A stretch of 64,000 bases of DNA from Marinoscillum sp. 108 (GTDB lineage: Bacteria > Bacteroidota > Bacteroidia > Cytophagales > Cyclobacteriaceae). Below the pieces are notes generated by a model that saw only the letters and a list, made by a program, of their open reading frames with translations, searched no databases and had not been told where the DNA came from. The first letter of the stretch is position 1. Each line of letters opens with the position of its first letter. The translations under genes and the position numbers were made by a program. The stretch is taken from positions 213,667-277,666 of the forward strand of contig NZ_LR734817.1 of the NCBI RefSeq assembly GCF_902506655.1, written 5' to 3'. Positions 43,146 through 52,561 of this stretch are shown here, one piece after another.

Positions 43146-44021
43146 ATGAAGACAATCCATTACGCATCTATTATTGCGCTGCTCACCATAGCGGCTTGCA
43201 GCCAGCCAGAGATCAACCACTATCAACTCCGCATCAAGGGTAGTGAATCCATGTATGAAACTTTTCTGGAGCTCAAAAATGATTTTGAAAAACGTCAGGA
43301 CAGCATCATCATCAGTTTAGAGGGAGGTGGCAGCCGCACGGGGCTGATGGCCATCAAAAATCATGAAGCCGAGATTGGGCTCTCTTCGTTTCCTTTTGAC
43401 CTAGAAAAAACCCTGGGATCCGATCACCATGTGAGTGAGGCGGTGGTTGCTTATGATGCCATTGTGGTCATCACCAACCAAAATAACCCCATTGACTCTC
43501 TGAGTGATGAAAGTTTACAAAAAATCTACTCGGGCACCGTCTATGACTGGAATCAACTTGGAGGCAGACCCGGCCTCATCTTACCCATCATCCGGGATGA
43601 AAACTCCGGTACGCAGCAATTTTTTGTAGAGCATTTCGGGGTAAAGCAGCTGGCCCCTACTGCCAAAGTAGCACATGATAATGCAGAAATTGTGGCTAAA
43701 GTAAGCAGTAATCCCAACGGCATTGGCTTCATTGGCTTTGCGTACTTTACAGAAAGTGTTCACAACATGAAGCTACCGTCTGACAGCACACAGACCCAAT
43801 TTGAAGCACCCACCCATCGGAATCTGGAAAATGGGAAATACCCACTGAAACGCGGACTGAGAATCTACTACCGGGATACGAACAACCCCGCGATCAGCGG
43901 TTTTTTACAATACCTGAAAAGCAAACACGCAGAAGGGGTGATTGAGTCGTTTGGGCTCATCCCGGTGCAGGATAAATCTACAGAAATCTCAGCGGGTCAG
44001 CCTCCGCAGACAGGCCCCTGA
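43146..44021 (+). CDS. PstS-like phosphate-binding lipoprotein
   Basis: A 291-residue PBP-like protein. The start at 43146 gives the lipoprotein signal 'IALLTIAAC' (Cys17). 'LRIKGSESMYETFLELKNDF', 'GGGSRTGLMAIKNHEAEIGL', 'VVAYDAIVVITNQNNP' and 'RDENSGTQQFFVEHF' are the phosphate-binding segments of the PstS family. No pstC, pstA or pstB is present, so it may act as a sensor or scavenging lipoprotein rather than part of a local transporter. Its last 44 bases overlap the convergent ACT-domain gene. Confidence 0.85.
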   Translation: MKTIHYASIIALLTIAACSQPEINHYQLRIKGSESMYETFLELKNDFEKRQDSIIISLEGGGSRTGLMAIKNHEAEIGLSSFPFDLEKTLGSDHHVSEAVVAYDAIVVITNQNNPIDSLSDESLQKIYSGTVYDWNQLGGRPGLILPIIRDENSGTQQFFVEHFGVKQLAPTAKVAHDNAEIVAKVSSNPNGIGFIGFAYFTESVHNMKLPSDSTQTQFEAPTHRNLENGKYPLKRGLRIYYRDTNNPAISGFLQYLKSKHAEGVIESFGLIPVQDKSTEISAGQPPQTGP

Positions 44022-44394
44022 GCACATCAACAGCACGCTGTGCGTCCCCTGCATCTACAAAAATATGGTCGTGATAATAGCCGGCCATCACATTGCAGCT
44101 GATGTTGCTTTTGGCCAGGGCTGTGGCAAAGACCGCTGTGAGGCCTACGGCAGCCAGTGAGGAATGCACCTTGAGCGTGATCCAGGAAGCCACAAAGTCG
44201 TAAGAAATCCCCAGAGCGTCTGCCCGTTTTCTTTCCAGCACCACAGTGGTGCCTTCAGCCTCTCTGAACTCACAAATCGTATCTTCCCGGCTGATGCCTG
44301 AGAGGTTGGTCACTGAAGCAAACACATACTCCCCTGGCTGCAGTTCCGGCATCATACTTCTGATCAGGGTGGTCAAATTGGTTTCTCCAGTCAT
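43978..44394 (-). CDS. ACT-domain protein (DUF2241/CASTOR-like)
   Basis: A 138-residue protein with two small ACT-like halves: 'FASVTNLSGISREDTICEFR' near the start and 'WITLKVHSSLAAVGLTAVFA', followed by 'NISCNVMAGYYHDHIFV'. It resembles the DUF2241/CASTOR-type ACT proteins, which usually bind an amino acid. There is no catalytic domain, so it is probably a stand-alone sensor. It follows the GH130-like gene by 5 bases and overlaps the PstS-like gene tail to tail. Confidence 0.82.
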   Translation of the reverse strand: MTGETNLTTLIRSMMPELQPGEYVFASVTNLSGISREDTICEFREAEGTTVVLERKRADALGISYDFVASWITLKVHSSLAAVGLTAVFATALAKSNISCNVMAGYYHDHIFVDAGDAQRAVDVLRGLSAEADPLRFL

Positions 44395-44399
44395 CCGAA

Positions 44400-45506
44400 T
44401 CAGTTAAATAATCCATCTCGTTCCGGTGCCACCGCCACGGCTATTTTAGAATCGGCGGTACCGTAATACACAAACCACTGACCTTTATACAAACTCAGTC
44501 CCTCGAGGAAGCAAACATTATTAACCTGGCCTGTGATCTCATAGTCCTTGTCGGGGGTGAAAAAGTAATCCTCCGCACGCGCAAGAATCCGCTCGGGATG
44601 CTCAGGATCAAACAGCACCTGGCCGGCAGAGTAGGTACCATGAGCCAAAGTGGGATCATATCGATCATCCAAGGCATTTCGGCTGTTGTAGATCAGTAAA
44701 ATTCCATTTTTCGTCAGCATGGCCGGCGGACCGGGTTCCACCAGATCACTGTCAAACTTTCCCTCACGGGGACTCAGCACCTTGATCCATTCCCCATCGG
44801 CATCTTTCACTGGCGTCCACTTGATCAGGTCGTCAGAAGTTGCCAAAAACAAGTCCGTATCTCCAAAGTACATCCAATATTGACCATTGATTTTCTTTGC
44901 AATGAGTCGCCCGTCCCTCATTTCAGATACAATGGACCCTGACTTAGACCAGCGGTCTATGTCTTCCTGCCTGGCAAAAGCAGACCCATATTTTGTCCAA
45001 TTGATCAGATCATTGGAGGTGGCCAGCAGCAGCCGGGCCAGGTCTCCATCATACCCCGTGTAGGTCATGATGTAGCGGCCATTTTCATCCTCCACAATGC
45101 GGGGATCTTCAGCACCACCCTCCCATTCATATATTTTGGCTTCATCCTCCTGAGGGAAAAACACCGGCTGAGGGTATCGGATGAAGTGAAGCCCATCCAG
45201 TGAATAAGCCAGCCCGATACGCGAGGTTCCGTTGTATCTACCAACAAAATCCTCCGCACGGTAGAGCAAAAACAGGGTATCATTCCTCACTACAGAGGCC
45301 GGATTGAAGACATCCTTCCCCTCCCATTTGACGGTATCCCCTTTGATGGGATCCACAAATAAAGTAGTGGTGTCCGGAGTGAGCACAGGGTTGTTGGCGT
45401 CCATCTTGATGAAGCCAGTCAGTTGCCAGTCCGTTGGGACCTTCTGCTCCGGGTTGCACGCAGTGATAAACAGTAAAAGCAGGGTGATTAATGGAAAAAT
45501 TCGCAT
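44400..45506 (-). CDS. GH130/GH43-like five-blade propeller glycosidase lipoprotein
   Basis: A 368-residue lipoprotein (signal 'LITLLLLFITAC', Cys17; the ATG at 45506 is preferred to a TTG at 45515). 'DVFNPASVVRNDTLFLLYRA', 'RIGLAYSLDGLHF', 'GGAEDPRIVEDENGRYIMTY' and 'YYGTADSKIAVA' are the blade motifs of the GH130/GH43 propeller fold, with Asp in 'EDPRI' in the usual active-site position. GH130 enzymes are mostly mannoside phosphorylases or hydrolases, but the substrate cannot be read here. It is co-directional with the ACT gene and divergent from the aminotransferase, with only 36 bases between starts. Confidence 0.8.
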   Translation of the reverse strand: MRIFPLITLLLLFITACNPEQKVPTDWQLTGFIKMDANNPVLTPDTTTLFVDPIKGDTVKWEGKDVFNPASVVRNDTLFLLYRAEDFVGRYNGTSRIGLAYSLDGLHFIRYPQPVFFPQEDEAKIYEWEGGAEDPRIVEDENGRYIMTYTGYDGDLARLLLATSNDLINWTKYGSAFARQEDIDRWSKSGSIVSEMRDGRLIAKKINGQYWMYFGDTDLFLATSDDLIKWTPVKDADGEWIKVLSPREGKFDSDLVEPGPPAMLTKNGILLIYNSRNALDDRYDPTLAHGTYSAGQVLFDPEHPERILARAEDYFFTPDKDYEITGQVNNVCFLEGLSLYKGQWFVYYGTADSKIAVAVAPERDGLFN

Positions 45507-45542
45507 AATTTTCAAGTGTCAAACCCCAATTTAACAAAACGA

Positions 45543-46442
45543 ATGCTACAAAAATATAATCCCAAAAACGAAGACATCAAGATCTGGGTGGATGATCGCC
45601 TGATGGATCGCTCAGAAGCCAAAGTTTCCGTATTTGACTCCTCTGTACAGGGCGGAGACGCCATCTGGGAAGGTCTGCGGGTATATAAGGAAGGTGTCTT
45701 TTGCCTGGATCATCACCTGCGCAGGATGCGCGAATCAGCCAAAGCACTGGCTTTTGAAAGTGTCCCTTCAGACCCAACCATCAAATCGGCCATCAAAGCT
45801 ACCCTGCAGGCCAATGGAATGACAGAAGACACCCACATTAGGCTCACCCTTACGCGAGGTGAAAAAGTCACCTCAGGAATGGATCCTCGTCTGAATCAAA
45901 AAGGGCCGTGTCTGATTGTGCTGGCGGAGTGGAAACCGCTTGTTTACGACAATGAAAAGGGTATAAAAGTGATCACCAGCACTCAGCGCAGAAACAACCC
46001 GCAATACCTGGATAGCAAGATTCACCATGCCAATCTGCTCAATAACATTCTGGCCAAGGTGCAGGCCAACTTTGCGAACGTGGATGCGGCCATCATGCTG
46101 GATCATCAGGGATTTGTGGCAGAGCTGAATGACACCAACCTTTTCATGGCCAAGGAGGGCGTGCTGTATACCCCCTATGCCGATGCCTGCCTGCATGGAA
46201 TCACGCGTGGATTGGTAATGGATCTGGCTCGGAAACTTGACCTTCCGGTTTTTGAAAAAAACCTGTCGCTGGTAGAGTTTTACAATGCCGATGAGGTCTT
46301 TGCCACCGGAACCATGGGAGAGCTCACCCCGATTCATGAAATCGATGGACGAAAGATCGAAAACAAGTCGGGACAACTCCTCAGAGGGCGGCTTCAAAAG
46401 GCTTTTGCGGAATTGATCCCCACTCTGTGCGAGAAGTTGTGA
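45543..46442 (+). CDS. Class IV PLP aminotransferase
   Basis: A 299-residue fold-type IV aminotransferase (branched-chain/D-amino-acid/ADC-lyase group). 'VSVFDSSVQGGDAIWEGLRV' is the N-terminal motif, the PLP Lys is in 'DSKIHHANLLNN', and 'ATGTMGELTPIHEIDGRKI' is the phosphate/carboxylate loop. The ATG at 45543 is preferred to a GTG at 45516. It does not look like the main IlvE. Together with the nearby sulfotransferase-like gene it may form a split version of the plant fusion, suggesting a joint pathway (inference). Its stop abuts the convergent DUF4249 gene. Confidence 0.87.
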   Translation: MLQKYNPKNEDIKIWVDDRLMDRSEAKVSVFDSSVQGGDAIWEGLRVYKEGVFCLDHHLRRMRESAKALAFESVPSDPTIKSAIKATLQANGMTEDTHIRLTLTRGEKVTSGMDPRLNQKGPCLIVLAEWKPLVYDNEKGIKVITSTQRRNNPQYLDSKIHHANLLNNILAKVQANFANVDAAIMLDHQGFVAELNDTNLFMAKEGVLYTPYADACLHGITRGLVMDLARKLDLPVFEKNLSLVEFYNADEVFATGTMGELTPIHEIDGRKIENKSGQLLRGRLQKAFAELIPTLCEKL

Positions 46443-47528
46443 TTAGTTCGTATCCACCCAATAATCGGGTCTTTCTAAGGAAGCATTGGGCAAGAGCGTG
46501 CAGTTCTTACATATATTAGGATAATCATACTCAAAGGTGCCGCTGAGATAGGCACAGTCGTCCGAGACCTGGGTGTTGAGGAAATTGGGAAATACTGCTA
46601 TGCGGGTGGTATCCATCAGCACAGCCTGAAAAAAGCCCTGAACATTTTCGTCTTCCTGATCGGGAATCACATTGCCGTAAGCCACTCCGGGTGGAGTATC
46701 GAAGAGAGAGCCTGAGTTTTCCGTCAGAGCCTCTATGCTCCGCATGTATTGAAAATTTCGCTCTGACATGGAGTACTGATACAGCGTGAAGATGTGCTTG
46801 ATCTGAAAGGATTTGTCGATGGCCCTGGTGATGATCGCTGGCACCTCAAATTCGCTTTTGGTATACCCCACATTGGTAAACAGGTTGAGGTCTTCCGCAC
46901 CAATAGGCCGGATGATGTAGCACGGAGGTGGTGTATTGTTGAACGGATCCGGAAAATCCGTTTGGAAAAAGGCATAGGTTTCTTCACCCAGCCAGGTGAG
47001 AAAAATGGGCTCATCTTGCTGCTGAAAGCGGGTGGTCAGGTGGCATTTCACCGCAGGCACCGACACATCCAACCCTAAAGTGGAGGTAGTGATCAGTTCC
47101 GTCTCCTCCCAGCTGATTTCGTCCTGGCCCTGGTAGAAAGGCATCCGATCCGGCTCGGTTTCATATCTCCTGCCATCTGCCAGTACCACCTCTATGTGGT
47201 AAGATCGACCGGGATATCCCTTCACTATATTGGCCGGGCATCGGTAATTCACTTTGGATTTATTATCCTGAATGAAGGTTTGGGCCACAAAATCCTCTCT
47301 ATTCCCTCCCTCATCCACGAGGGTCACCTGCGCATTGAATACATCCGTGGGTGCTTCACCGGTGAAGGAAGTCTGCTGAATCTTCACATGATAGGGCCCC
47401 GGTCCCTGATTGATATATCCCGAAATGACAATCTGCCGGGCCACATCCTTGTCCTCATCCAGAAGGTATAGCGTTTCACAAGCCGAAACCAGAACCAGAC
47501 AGACAATCAAGTGAGTGAAATATTTCAT
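46443..47528 (-). CDS. DUF4249 lipoprotein, distal copy
   Basis: A 361-residue DUF4249 protein with a lipoprotein signal ('IVCLVLVSAC', Cys17). 'IVISGYINQGPGPYHVKIQQ' is the family's N-terminal strand pair, and the protein ends with a Cys-containing segment ('YPNICKNCTLLPNASLERPD'). DUF4249 lipoproteins follow TonB-dependent receptors in Bacteroidota and probably act as surface or periplasmic partners in nutrient capture. It is a tandem paralogue of the next gene upstream. Start at 47528, 2 bases after the previous stop. Confidence 0.87.
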   Translation of the reverse strand: MKYFTHLIVCLVLVSACETLYLLDEDKDVARQIVISGYINQGPGPYHVKIQQTSFTGEAPTDVFNAQVTLVDEGGNREDFVAQTFIQDNKSKVNYRCPANIVKGYPGRSYHIEVVLADGRRYETEPDRMPFYQGQDEISWEETELITTSTLGLDVSVPAVKCHLTTRFQQQDEPIFLTWLGEETYAFFQTDFPDPFNNTPPPCYIIRPIGAEDLNLFTNVGYTKSEFEVPAIITRAIDKSFQIKHIFTLYQYSMSERNFQYMRSIEALTENSGSLFDTPPGVAYGNVIPDQEDENVQGFFQAVLMDTTRIAVFPNFLNTQVSDDCAYLSGTFEYDYPNICKNCTLLPNASLERPDYWVDTN

Positions 47529-47530
47529 TT

Positions 47531-48613
47531 TCAATACACTTTGGTCCAGTACTCGGGTCGCTCATATGTACTCCCGGGATAGTTGAGGCAATTGAGACAA
47601 TGGGCATCATACTCACTAAAAGGCTTGCCTATAGTGTACTCACAATCGTCAATGATGAAGCTTATCAGTTCATTGGGAAAAACGGCCATTCGGGTAGTAT
47701 CCACCACGGAAGCATGAAAATATCCCTGCACCAGGGCATCGCCCTCTACAGGATAAATATTACCAACAGCCCTGCCCGGAGGCGAATCAAACAATGACCC
47801 GTTGTTCTCCACCAGTACTTTCACACTTTGCAGGTAACTATAGTACCCCTTGGAGATTCCATATTGATAGACCGTGAAGATGTGTTTGGTCAGAAATGAG
47901 TCGTCAATGTCCCTGATCCAAAATCCTTCGAAAGTATAGGAAGGTGCCTTATTTTGGAGGTTGCTGAAAAGATTGATTTTCTCAGACCCAAAATACCGGG
48001 TAACATAGCAGGGTGGCGGTATGGACCCAAATGGATCCGGAAAATCCGTGGGGATAATGGAAAAACTTTCGGCACCCACCCAGTTGAAATACAGAGGCTC
48101 ACTGGTCTGAGGGATGCTGGTGGTCATGTCAATACTCACCACCGGCACCTTAAAATCCAGTCCTGTACTGGCCGTGCGCACATCGAGGGTTTCCTTCCAG
48201 TTCAGAGAATCAGATGCCTGTAGTGCTGGCATGGTTTCAGGAACAGACCGAAAAACGTGACCAGTAGATAATTTCACTTCGATATGATAACTACCTCCCG
48301 GCTCCCCATGGACGGTGTTTCCCGGGCACCTGTAGACACCGTCACCCACCTCTTCAAATTCCTCTGAAGTCCCGGATTCATCATACAAGATGACACATGC
48401 TGCCAGCACATTGGCAGGCAGCGAACCTGTCGCACTGGCCTGGCTTACTTTCACAAAATAGGGCCCACTGGACTGATCGATATACCCGGTGATAATAATG
48501 GGCCTTTCAATATCCTTATCCTCTTCAAAATCATAGGGTTCTTCACATCCCCACAGGATCAATACCCCCATCAGCCAGCGACTCATTAACTTCATAAAAC
48601 GGGTAATCCTCAT
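47531..48613 (-). CDS. DUF4249 lipoprotein, proximal copy
   Basis: A 360-residue DUF4249 protein. 'WLMGVLILWGC' gives a lipobox (Cys23); the ATG at 48613 or Met7 may be the true start. 'IIITGYIDQSSGPYFVKVSQ' and 'SEYDAHCLNCLNYPGSTYER' match the equivalent parts of the distal copy. Its start overlaps the TonB receptor stop by 4 bases (ATGA), so the three genes form one operon. Confidence 0.87.
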   Translation of the reverse strand: MRITRFMKLMSRWLMGVLILWGCEEPYDFEEDKDIERPIIITGYIDQSSGPYFVKVSQASATGSLPANVLAACVILYDESGTSEEFEEVGDGVYRCPGNTVHGEPGGSYHIEVKLSTGHVFRSVPETMPALQASDSLNWKETLDVRTASTGLDFKVPVVSIDMTTSIPQTSEPLYFNWVGAESFSIIPTDFPDPFGSIPPPCYVTRYFGSEKINLFSNLQNKAPSYTFEGFWIRDIDDSFLTKHIFTVYQYGISKGYYSYLQSVKVLVENNGSLFDSPPGRAVGNIYPVEGDALVQGYFHASVVDTTRMAVFPNELISFIIDDCEYTIGKPFSEYDAHCLNCLNYPGSTYERPEYWTKVY

Positions 48614-50946
48614 TTGAAACTGACGGTATAGGTAATAGATGGAAATGCCTGACCGAGTACAGTCAGTTTATAGCTGAACGGGATAATGGCCGTGCTGGTC
48701 GGCTTTCTGTAGTAAATAGAATAAGCATTGGCCCGGCCAAAGAGGTTGTATACTGAAAAGTTCAGCTGATCCTCCCATTTTTTGAAAACCGAATTAAATC
48801 CCAAACCAACATCAAAACGGACATAATCCGGAATCCTGTATTTGTTTCTGGAACTATAGAGTGGCACCACGGCATTGTTGAAGTAATAACTGGATTCCAC
48901 GCCTGTGAAAGGACGACCACTGTTATAAACCATGTTCACAGAGAAAAAAGCCTTGTCGCCTCCCAGGTCACGTTTGGCCACCACGGAGAGGTTATGCCGC
49001 TGGTCATAGTTGGACGGGTACCACTTTCCGTCGTTGATTCGCTCTGTCTCAGAAGGTCCATTGACCAGGTTTTCAGATTTGGAAAGCGTGTAAGCCAACC
49101 AACCGGTCCACTTTCCCTTTTGCTTTTCGAAGAGAAACTCCAGTCCATAAGACCTGCCTTGCCCTTGCAGCAATTCTGTTTCGAGGTGATTGTTGAGCAG
49201 GAGATCAGCAAAGTCGCGGTAATCGTAAATGTTACTGATATCTCTGTAAAATACGTCCACGGAGTTTTGCCACCTCCGACGGTCATTGGTGAAGCTCATG
49301 CCCAGGCTGTAATTAGACGACTGCTGGGGTTCTATATGAAAGGTGCTGACCTGCCACAAATCTATCGGTGTGGCAGAGGTGGTATTGGAAATCAGGTGAA
49401 GGTACTGATACACCCGGTTATAACTGGCTTTCAGCGAGATGTTGGGGGTCATCAGAAAGTTAAGCCCCACCCTGGGCTCCAGATTGGCATAGTTCACATC
49501 TCCCGCTGACACATGCGCCGTGTCTACGATATTAGTCAGTGATTTTGGTTGACCTAATTCGTAGAGCAAAAATTCATTTCGAGCCAGCATAACATAGTAG
49601 TTGTACCTGAGCCCACCAGAAAGCGTCAGCTTCCCAAGGGCCCACTCATCGTCTACATATATGCTGCCCAGCACCCCCCTATCCTTTTCTACATGGGCAG
49701 GTACCACACCAGATCGGCCTCCTGCCAGACGCTCCTCCGGTTTCTGATGATAGTCTTTGATTTCCAATCCCATGTTGATCTGATGGTTGGTAAAGCCCTC
49801 ATAGAGAAAATTATCCTTCAGTGAGGTGCTGGCGATTCCATTCTGGATCTCATAGTCCTCTGCCACATCATACTGCCGGTTGTGATAGTCCACATGATTG
49901 ATCTTCAGTTCATGGAGAAACACATCCGAAATTACATTTTGCATGGTCAGGCTACCCATTACATGGCCCCAGTTGAATTCAAAATCGTCGCTAAAGCGAA
50001 AACGGTCAAAGCTTCTGTAGAACGATAGATTTACTTTATTCCGATCATTAATTCGGTAGCCCAAAATCAGGTTCTGATCATCGAAAACGGCCTTACTGCG
50101 CTTCACATCATAATCTTTCATTTGGCCGATCACCCAGTTGGGGTAAGCAAACCTGGCCGCGGCCAGCACAGAAAGCTTGTTTTGAATGATCGGGGTTTCG
50201 AAAGACAGCTTGCTGGTGACGGGGCCTACCGTCACAGATCCCTCCATTTGCTCATAGCTGCCTTCGCGCGTATTCACATCCAGCACCGACGATAGTCGTC
50301 CACCAAAAGTAGCTGGCATATGACCCTTGTACAGGGTGAAATCCTTGATGACATCAGAGTTGAAAATGGAGAAGAATCCCAGCAAATGTGAGGAGTTGAA
50401 CACCTCTGATCCATCCAGGGTGATAAGGTTTTGATCCACCTTTCCGCCACGTACATTGAACCCCGTGGAACCTTCCCCGGCATTGGACACCCCCGGCAAT
50501 AAGAGTATGGAGTTCACAATATCAAGCTCGCCCATTAGCAGGGGCACGTCCTCAACGTCTTTGATGGTGAGGCGCTCCACTCCGGGGATGGATTTGATCC
50601 GATAATCCTCTGCCCTTGCGGTTTTCACTACTTCCTGTAGCTGGGTGAAGGTGCTCTCCATCCGCACGGTCAGGTCAATGTGACGATTGAGGTAAATGGT
50701 GTTTCTGTATTCCTTGTACCCCAGATACTGCACGATCAGTGTATAATTTCTCTTGGGGGCAAAGAGTTTGAACTTCCCGTTCAGGTCTGTAGAAGTACCC
50801 AACCCGAGCTCTTCCAACAGCACCCCCGCTCCGATAATTTCCTCTCCCCTCTCATCTACTACCGTTCCCGAAAGGTTGAAATCCTGACCAGTAACTGCCA
50901 GCTGGCCGATGAGCATGAGCCCGGCGATTAATAAAAAATGCCTCAT
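48610..50946 (-). CDS. TonB-dependent receptor with N-terminal carboxypeptidase-like domain
   Basis: A 778-residue outer-membrane receptor. A signal peptide ('LIAGLMLIGQLAVTGQ') is followed by a carboxypeptidase-D-regulatory-like domain (about 24-110, 'LSGTVVDERGEEIIGAGVLL'), a plug domain (about 120-230, 'LLPGVSNAGEGSTGFNVRGG') and a barrel ending in Phe-Lys ('TYTVSFK'). It is not a full-length SusC (about 1000 residues) and is followed by DUF4249 rather than SusD genes. The substrate is unknown; an iron complex or small peptide is as likely as a glycan. Confidence 0.92.
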   Translation of the reverse strand: MRHFLLIAGLMLIGQLAVTGQDFNLSGTVVDERGEEIIGAGVLLEELGLGTSTDLNGKFKLFAPKRNYTLIVQYLGYKEYRNTIYLNRHIDLTVRMESTFTQLQEVVKTARAEDYRIKSIPGVERLTIKDVEDVPLLMGELDIVNSILLLPGVSNAGEGSTGFNVRGGKVDQNLITLDGSEVFNSSHLLGFFSIFNSDVIKDFTLYKGHMPATFGGRLSSVLDVNTREGSYEQMEGSVTVGPVTSKLSFETPIIQNKLSVLAAARFAYPNWVIGQMKDYDVKRSKAVFDDQNLILGYRINDRNKVNLSFYRSFDRFRFSDDFEFNWGHVMGSLTMQNVISDVFLHELKINHVDYHNRQYDVAEDYEIQNGIASTSLKDNFLYEGFTNHQINMGLEIKDYHQKPEERLAGGRSGVVPAHVEKDRGVLGSIYVDDEWALGKLTLSGGLRYNYYVMLARNEFLLYELGQPKSLTNIVDTAHVSAGDVNYANLEPRVGLNFLMTPNISLKASYNRVYQYLHLISNTTSATPIDLWQVSTFHIEPQQSSNYSLGMSFTNDRRRWQNSVDVFYRDISNIYDYRDFADLLLNNHLETELLQGQGRSYGLEFLFEKQKGKWTGWLAYTLSKSENLVNGPSETERINDGKWYPSNYDQRHNLSVVAKRDLGGDKAFFSVNMVYNSGRPFTGVESSYYFNNAVVPLYSSRNKYRIPDYVRFDVGLGFNSVFKKWEDQLNFSVYNLFGRANAYSIYYRKPTSTAIIPFSYKLTVLGQAFPSITYTVSFK

Positions 50947-50970
50947 AGCCTTGAATATAGCTCAGAAACG

Positions 50971-51003
50971 CAAAAAAGCCACCCCAAACGGGTGGCCTTT
51001 TTG
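50971..51003 (-). terminator. Terminator after the alpha-amylase
   Basis: GCCACCC (50978-50984), loop CAAAC and GGGTGGC (50990-50996), flanked by AAAAAA on one side and CTTTTT on the other, so it can work both ways. In the minus direction it ends the amylase transcript, 38 bases past the stop, and separates it from the TonB operon. Confidence 0.88.
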
Positions 51004-51033
51004 AAGAAGTATTAATACAAACGATTGTATATT

Positions 51034-52476
51034 CTAAATATTTGGAGACCACACACTGTAGCTCTTCGGAGGACACTGAATCTCTACCCAGCCACCACTC
51101 TGTGTGGTAGGGTACCAGCCGGAGTGACCTGTGAAATCTTTGATCTGGGTATTGTTCCAGTTGGTAGGTACCCAACGAGTCAGCCAGCTATTGGAATTAT
51201 TGATGTAAACGATCAAACCTGGGTTGCCACCATAGCCATTTCTACGGGCCACATACTCATCAGTATCGGTGTAGAGAATGCTGGTATTACCTGTGGCTTT
51301 ATTGTTGTGAATCCAGATCAGGTTGTTCAGCTTGTTTTTGTCCAACCAGGTTTCATAATCCTGATAGAAAATACAGGGGTACCCTTCATGGGTAAGGATG
51401 TAGGCATAGGCCAGCATCTTGTTGTAGATTTCGTCCGTATCATGATTGGTCACAAAGGTCACCGCTTTGTAAGCATTTCGCTTCCACATCATGTCATCGT
51501 TCAGCTTATTCAGGTTGTTACCATCAAAAGCATCATTCATTTTGTAGTAAGCGGCGAAATCGAATACCGAACTATTCGCATTATTTGCCCACCAGTTGAG
51601 GTAGTTTACATCCGAATCCCACAGCTCTCCTACTGAGAATCCGCCAACTGCATTGTTCCAAGAATTGACTACCCAGGGCTCAAATCCCTTCACATAGTCA
51701 AATCTCCAACCATCAAATTTCATGGTGTTTTTGTAGTACTTAGCCACAGCATCTGAGCGGCCCCATAGCCAATCCTGCACATAAGGCACATCATGACACA
51801 GATCAGGGAAGCCACCAAAACTGCCGCCATCATTGCTATGCACCCAGTTGGGATGGAAATCATGCTGAGTTCTCTTGAACTTACCAGAAGCCACTCCATT
51901 GAAGTTGGTCCAGGTGTTTCCCCCGGTGTACTGGTTAGCTTCAGACTGTCCTCCACTGTTGTGGTTGATAACAATATCAGCATATACTTCCATGCTCTGA
52001 CCGTGTGCTGCAGTGATCAATGCCTGAAGCTCTGTTTTTGAACCAAACCGTGTTTCAACAGTACCGTTCTGGTTGTAATTTCCAAAATCGTAGTAGTCTG
52101 TAGGATCATAGCCCATCGAGTAAGGACCATTCTGTGCCTTAGAGACAGGCGGCAGCCAGATAGCTTTGATCCCAGCATTGGCCCAGGCAGTAGTCTTGTT
52201 CTTCACGGTGTTCCACCATGTACCACCGGCTGGCACATCCCAGTAGAAACCCTGCATCATCACACCTCCGCCGGGTCCGCCTACATACTTGGCGTTGGAC
52301 TGAGGCTCTACTCCGGTAGAAAACGGACGGCCATCATGGGTGGTCACATCCACCACATTGATTTCATTTTGGGCATCGAGCAGTGCGTTTTCCGCACCGT
52401 CATCCTCTTCACAGGACATCAAAAAACCACCTGCCAAAACGGCAAGCAGCAGACTTAAATGTTTGGTTTTCATCAT
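51034..52476 (-). CDS. Secreted alpha-amylase (GH13), lipoprotein
   Basis: A GH13 alpha-amylase of about 480 residues with a lipoprotein signal ('LLAVLAGGFLMSC'). All four conserved regions are visible: 'DIVINH', 'GWRFDYVKG' (nucleophile Asp), 'GELWD' (acid/base Glu) and 'FVTNHDTD'. The length and the C-terminal beta domain resemble the group that includes plant and archaeal alpha-amylases. It hydrolyses alpha-1,4 links of starch at the cell surface or in the periplasm. I used the ATG at 52476 for a compact signal peptide; 52494 is also possible. A regulator with a starch-binding-like domain is encoded 0.8 kb away. Confidence 0.92.
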   Translation of the reverse strand: MMKTKHLSLLLAVLAGGFLMSCEEDDGAENALLDAQNEINVVDVTTHDGRPFSTGVEPQSNAKYVGGPGGGVMMQGFYWDVPAGGTWWNTVKNKTTAWANAGIKAIWLPPVSKAQNGPYSMGYDPTDYYDFGNYNQNGTVETRFGSKTELQALITAAHGQSMEVYADIVINHNSGGQSEANQYTGGNTWTNFNGVASGKFKRTQHDFHPNWVHSNDGGSFGGFPDLCHDVPYVQDWLWGRSDAVAKYYKNTMKFDGWRFDYVKGFEPWVVNSWNNAVGGFSVGELWDSDVNYLNWWANNANSSVFDFAAYYKMNDAFDGNNLNKLNDDMMWKRNAYKAVTFVTNHDTDEIYNKMLAYAYILTHEGYPCIFYQDYETWLDKNKLNNLIWIHNNKATGNTSILYTDTDEYVARRNGYGGNPGLIVYINNSNSWLTRWVPTNWNNTQIKDFTGHSGWYPTTQSGGWVEIQCPPKSYSVWSPNI

Positions 52477-52561
52477 TCTAAAGGTAGTTTTCATAAGTTG
52501 GAAATGGATTAGTAGTTTTTGAATTAGGTTGTTATTAAATCTGGTTTACGTTCAAGTAACA

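Noticed and set aside
52546-52559. TTAC-GTTCAA-GTAA inverted repeat before the amylase
   Set aside because: The 4-bp arms with a 6-base spacer are too short to separate from chance in an AT-rich gap.
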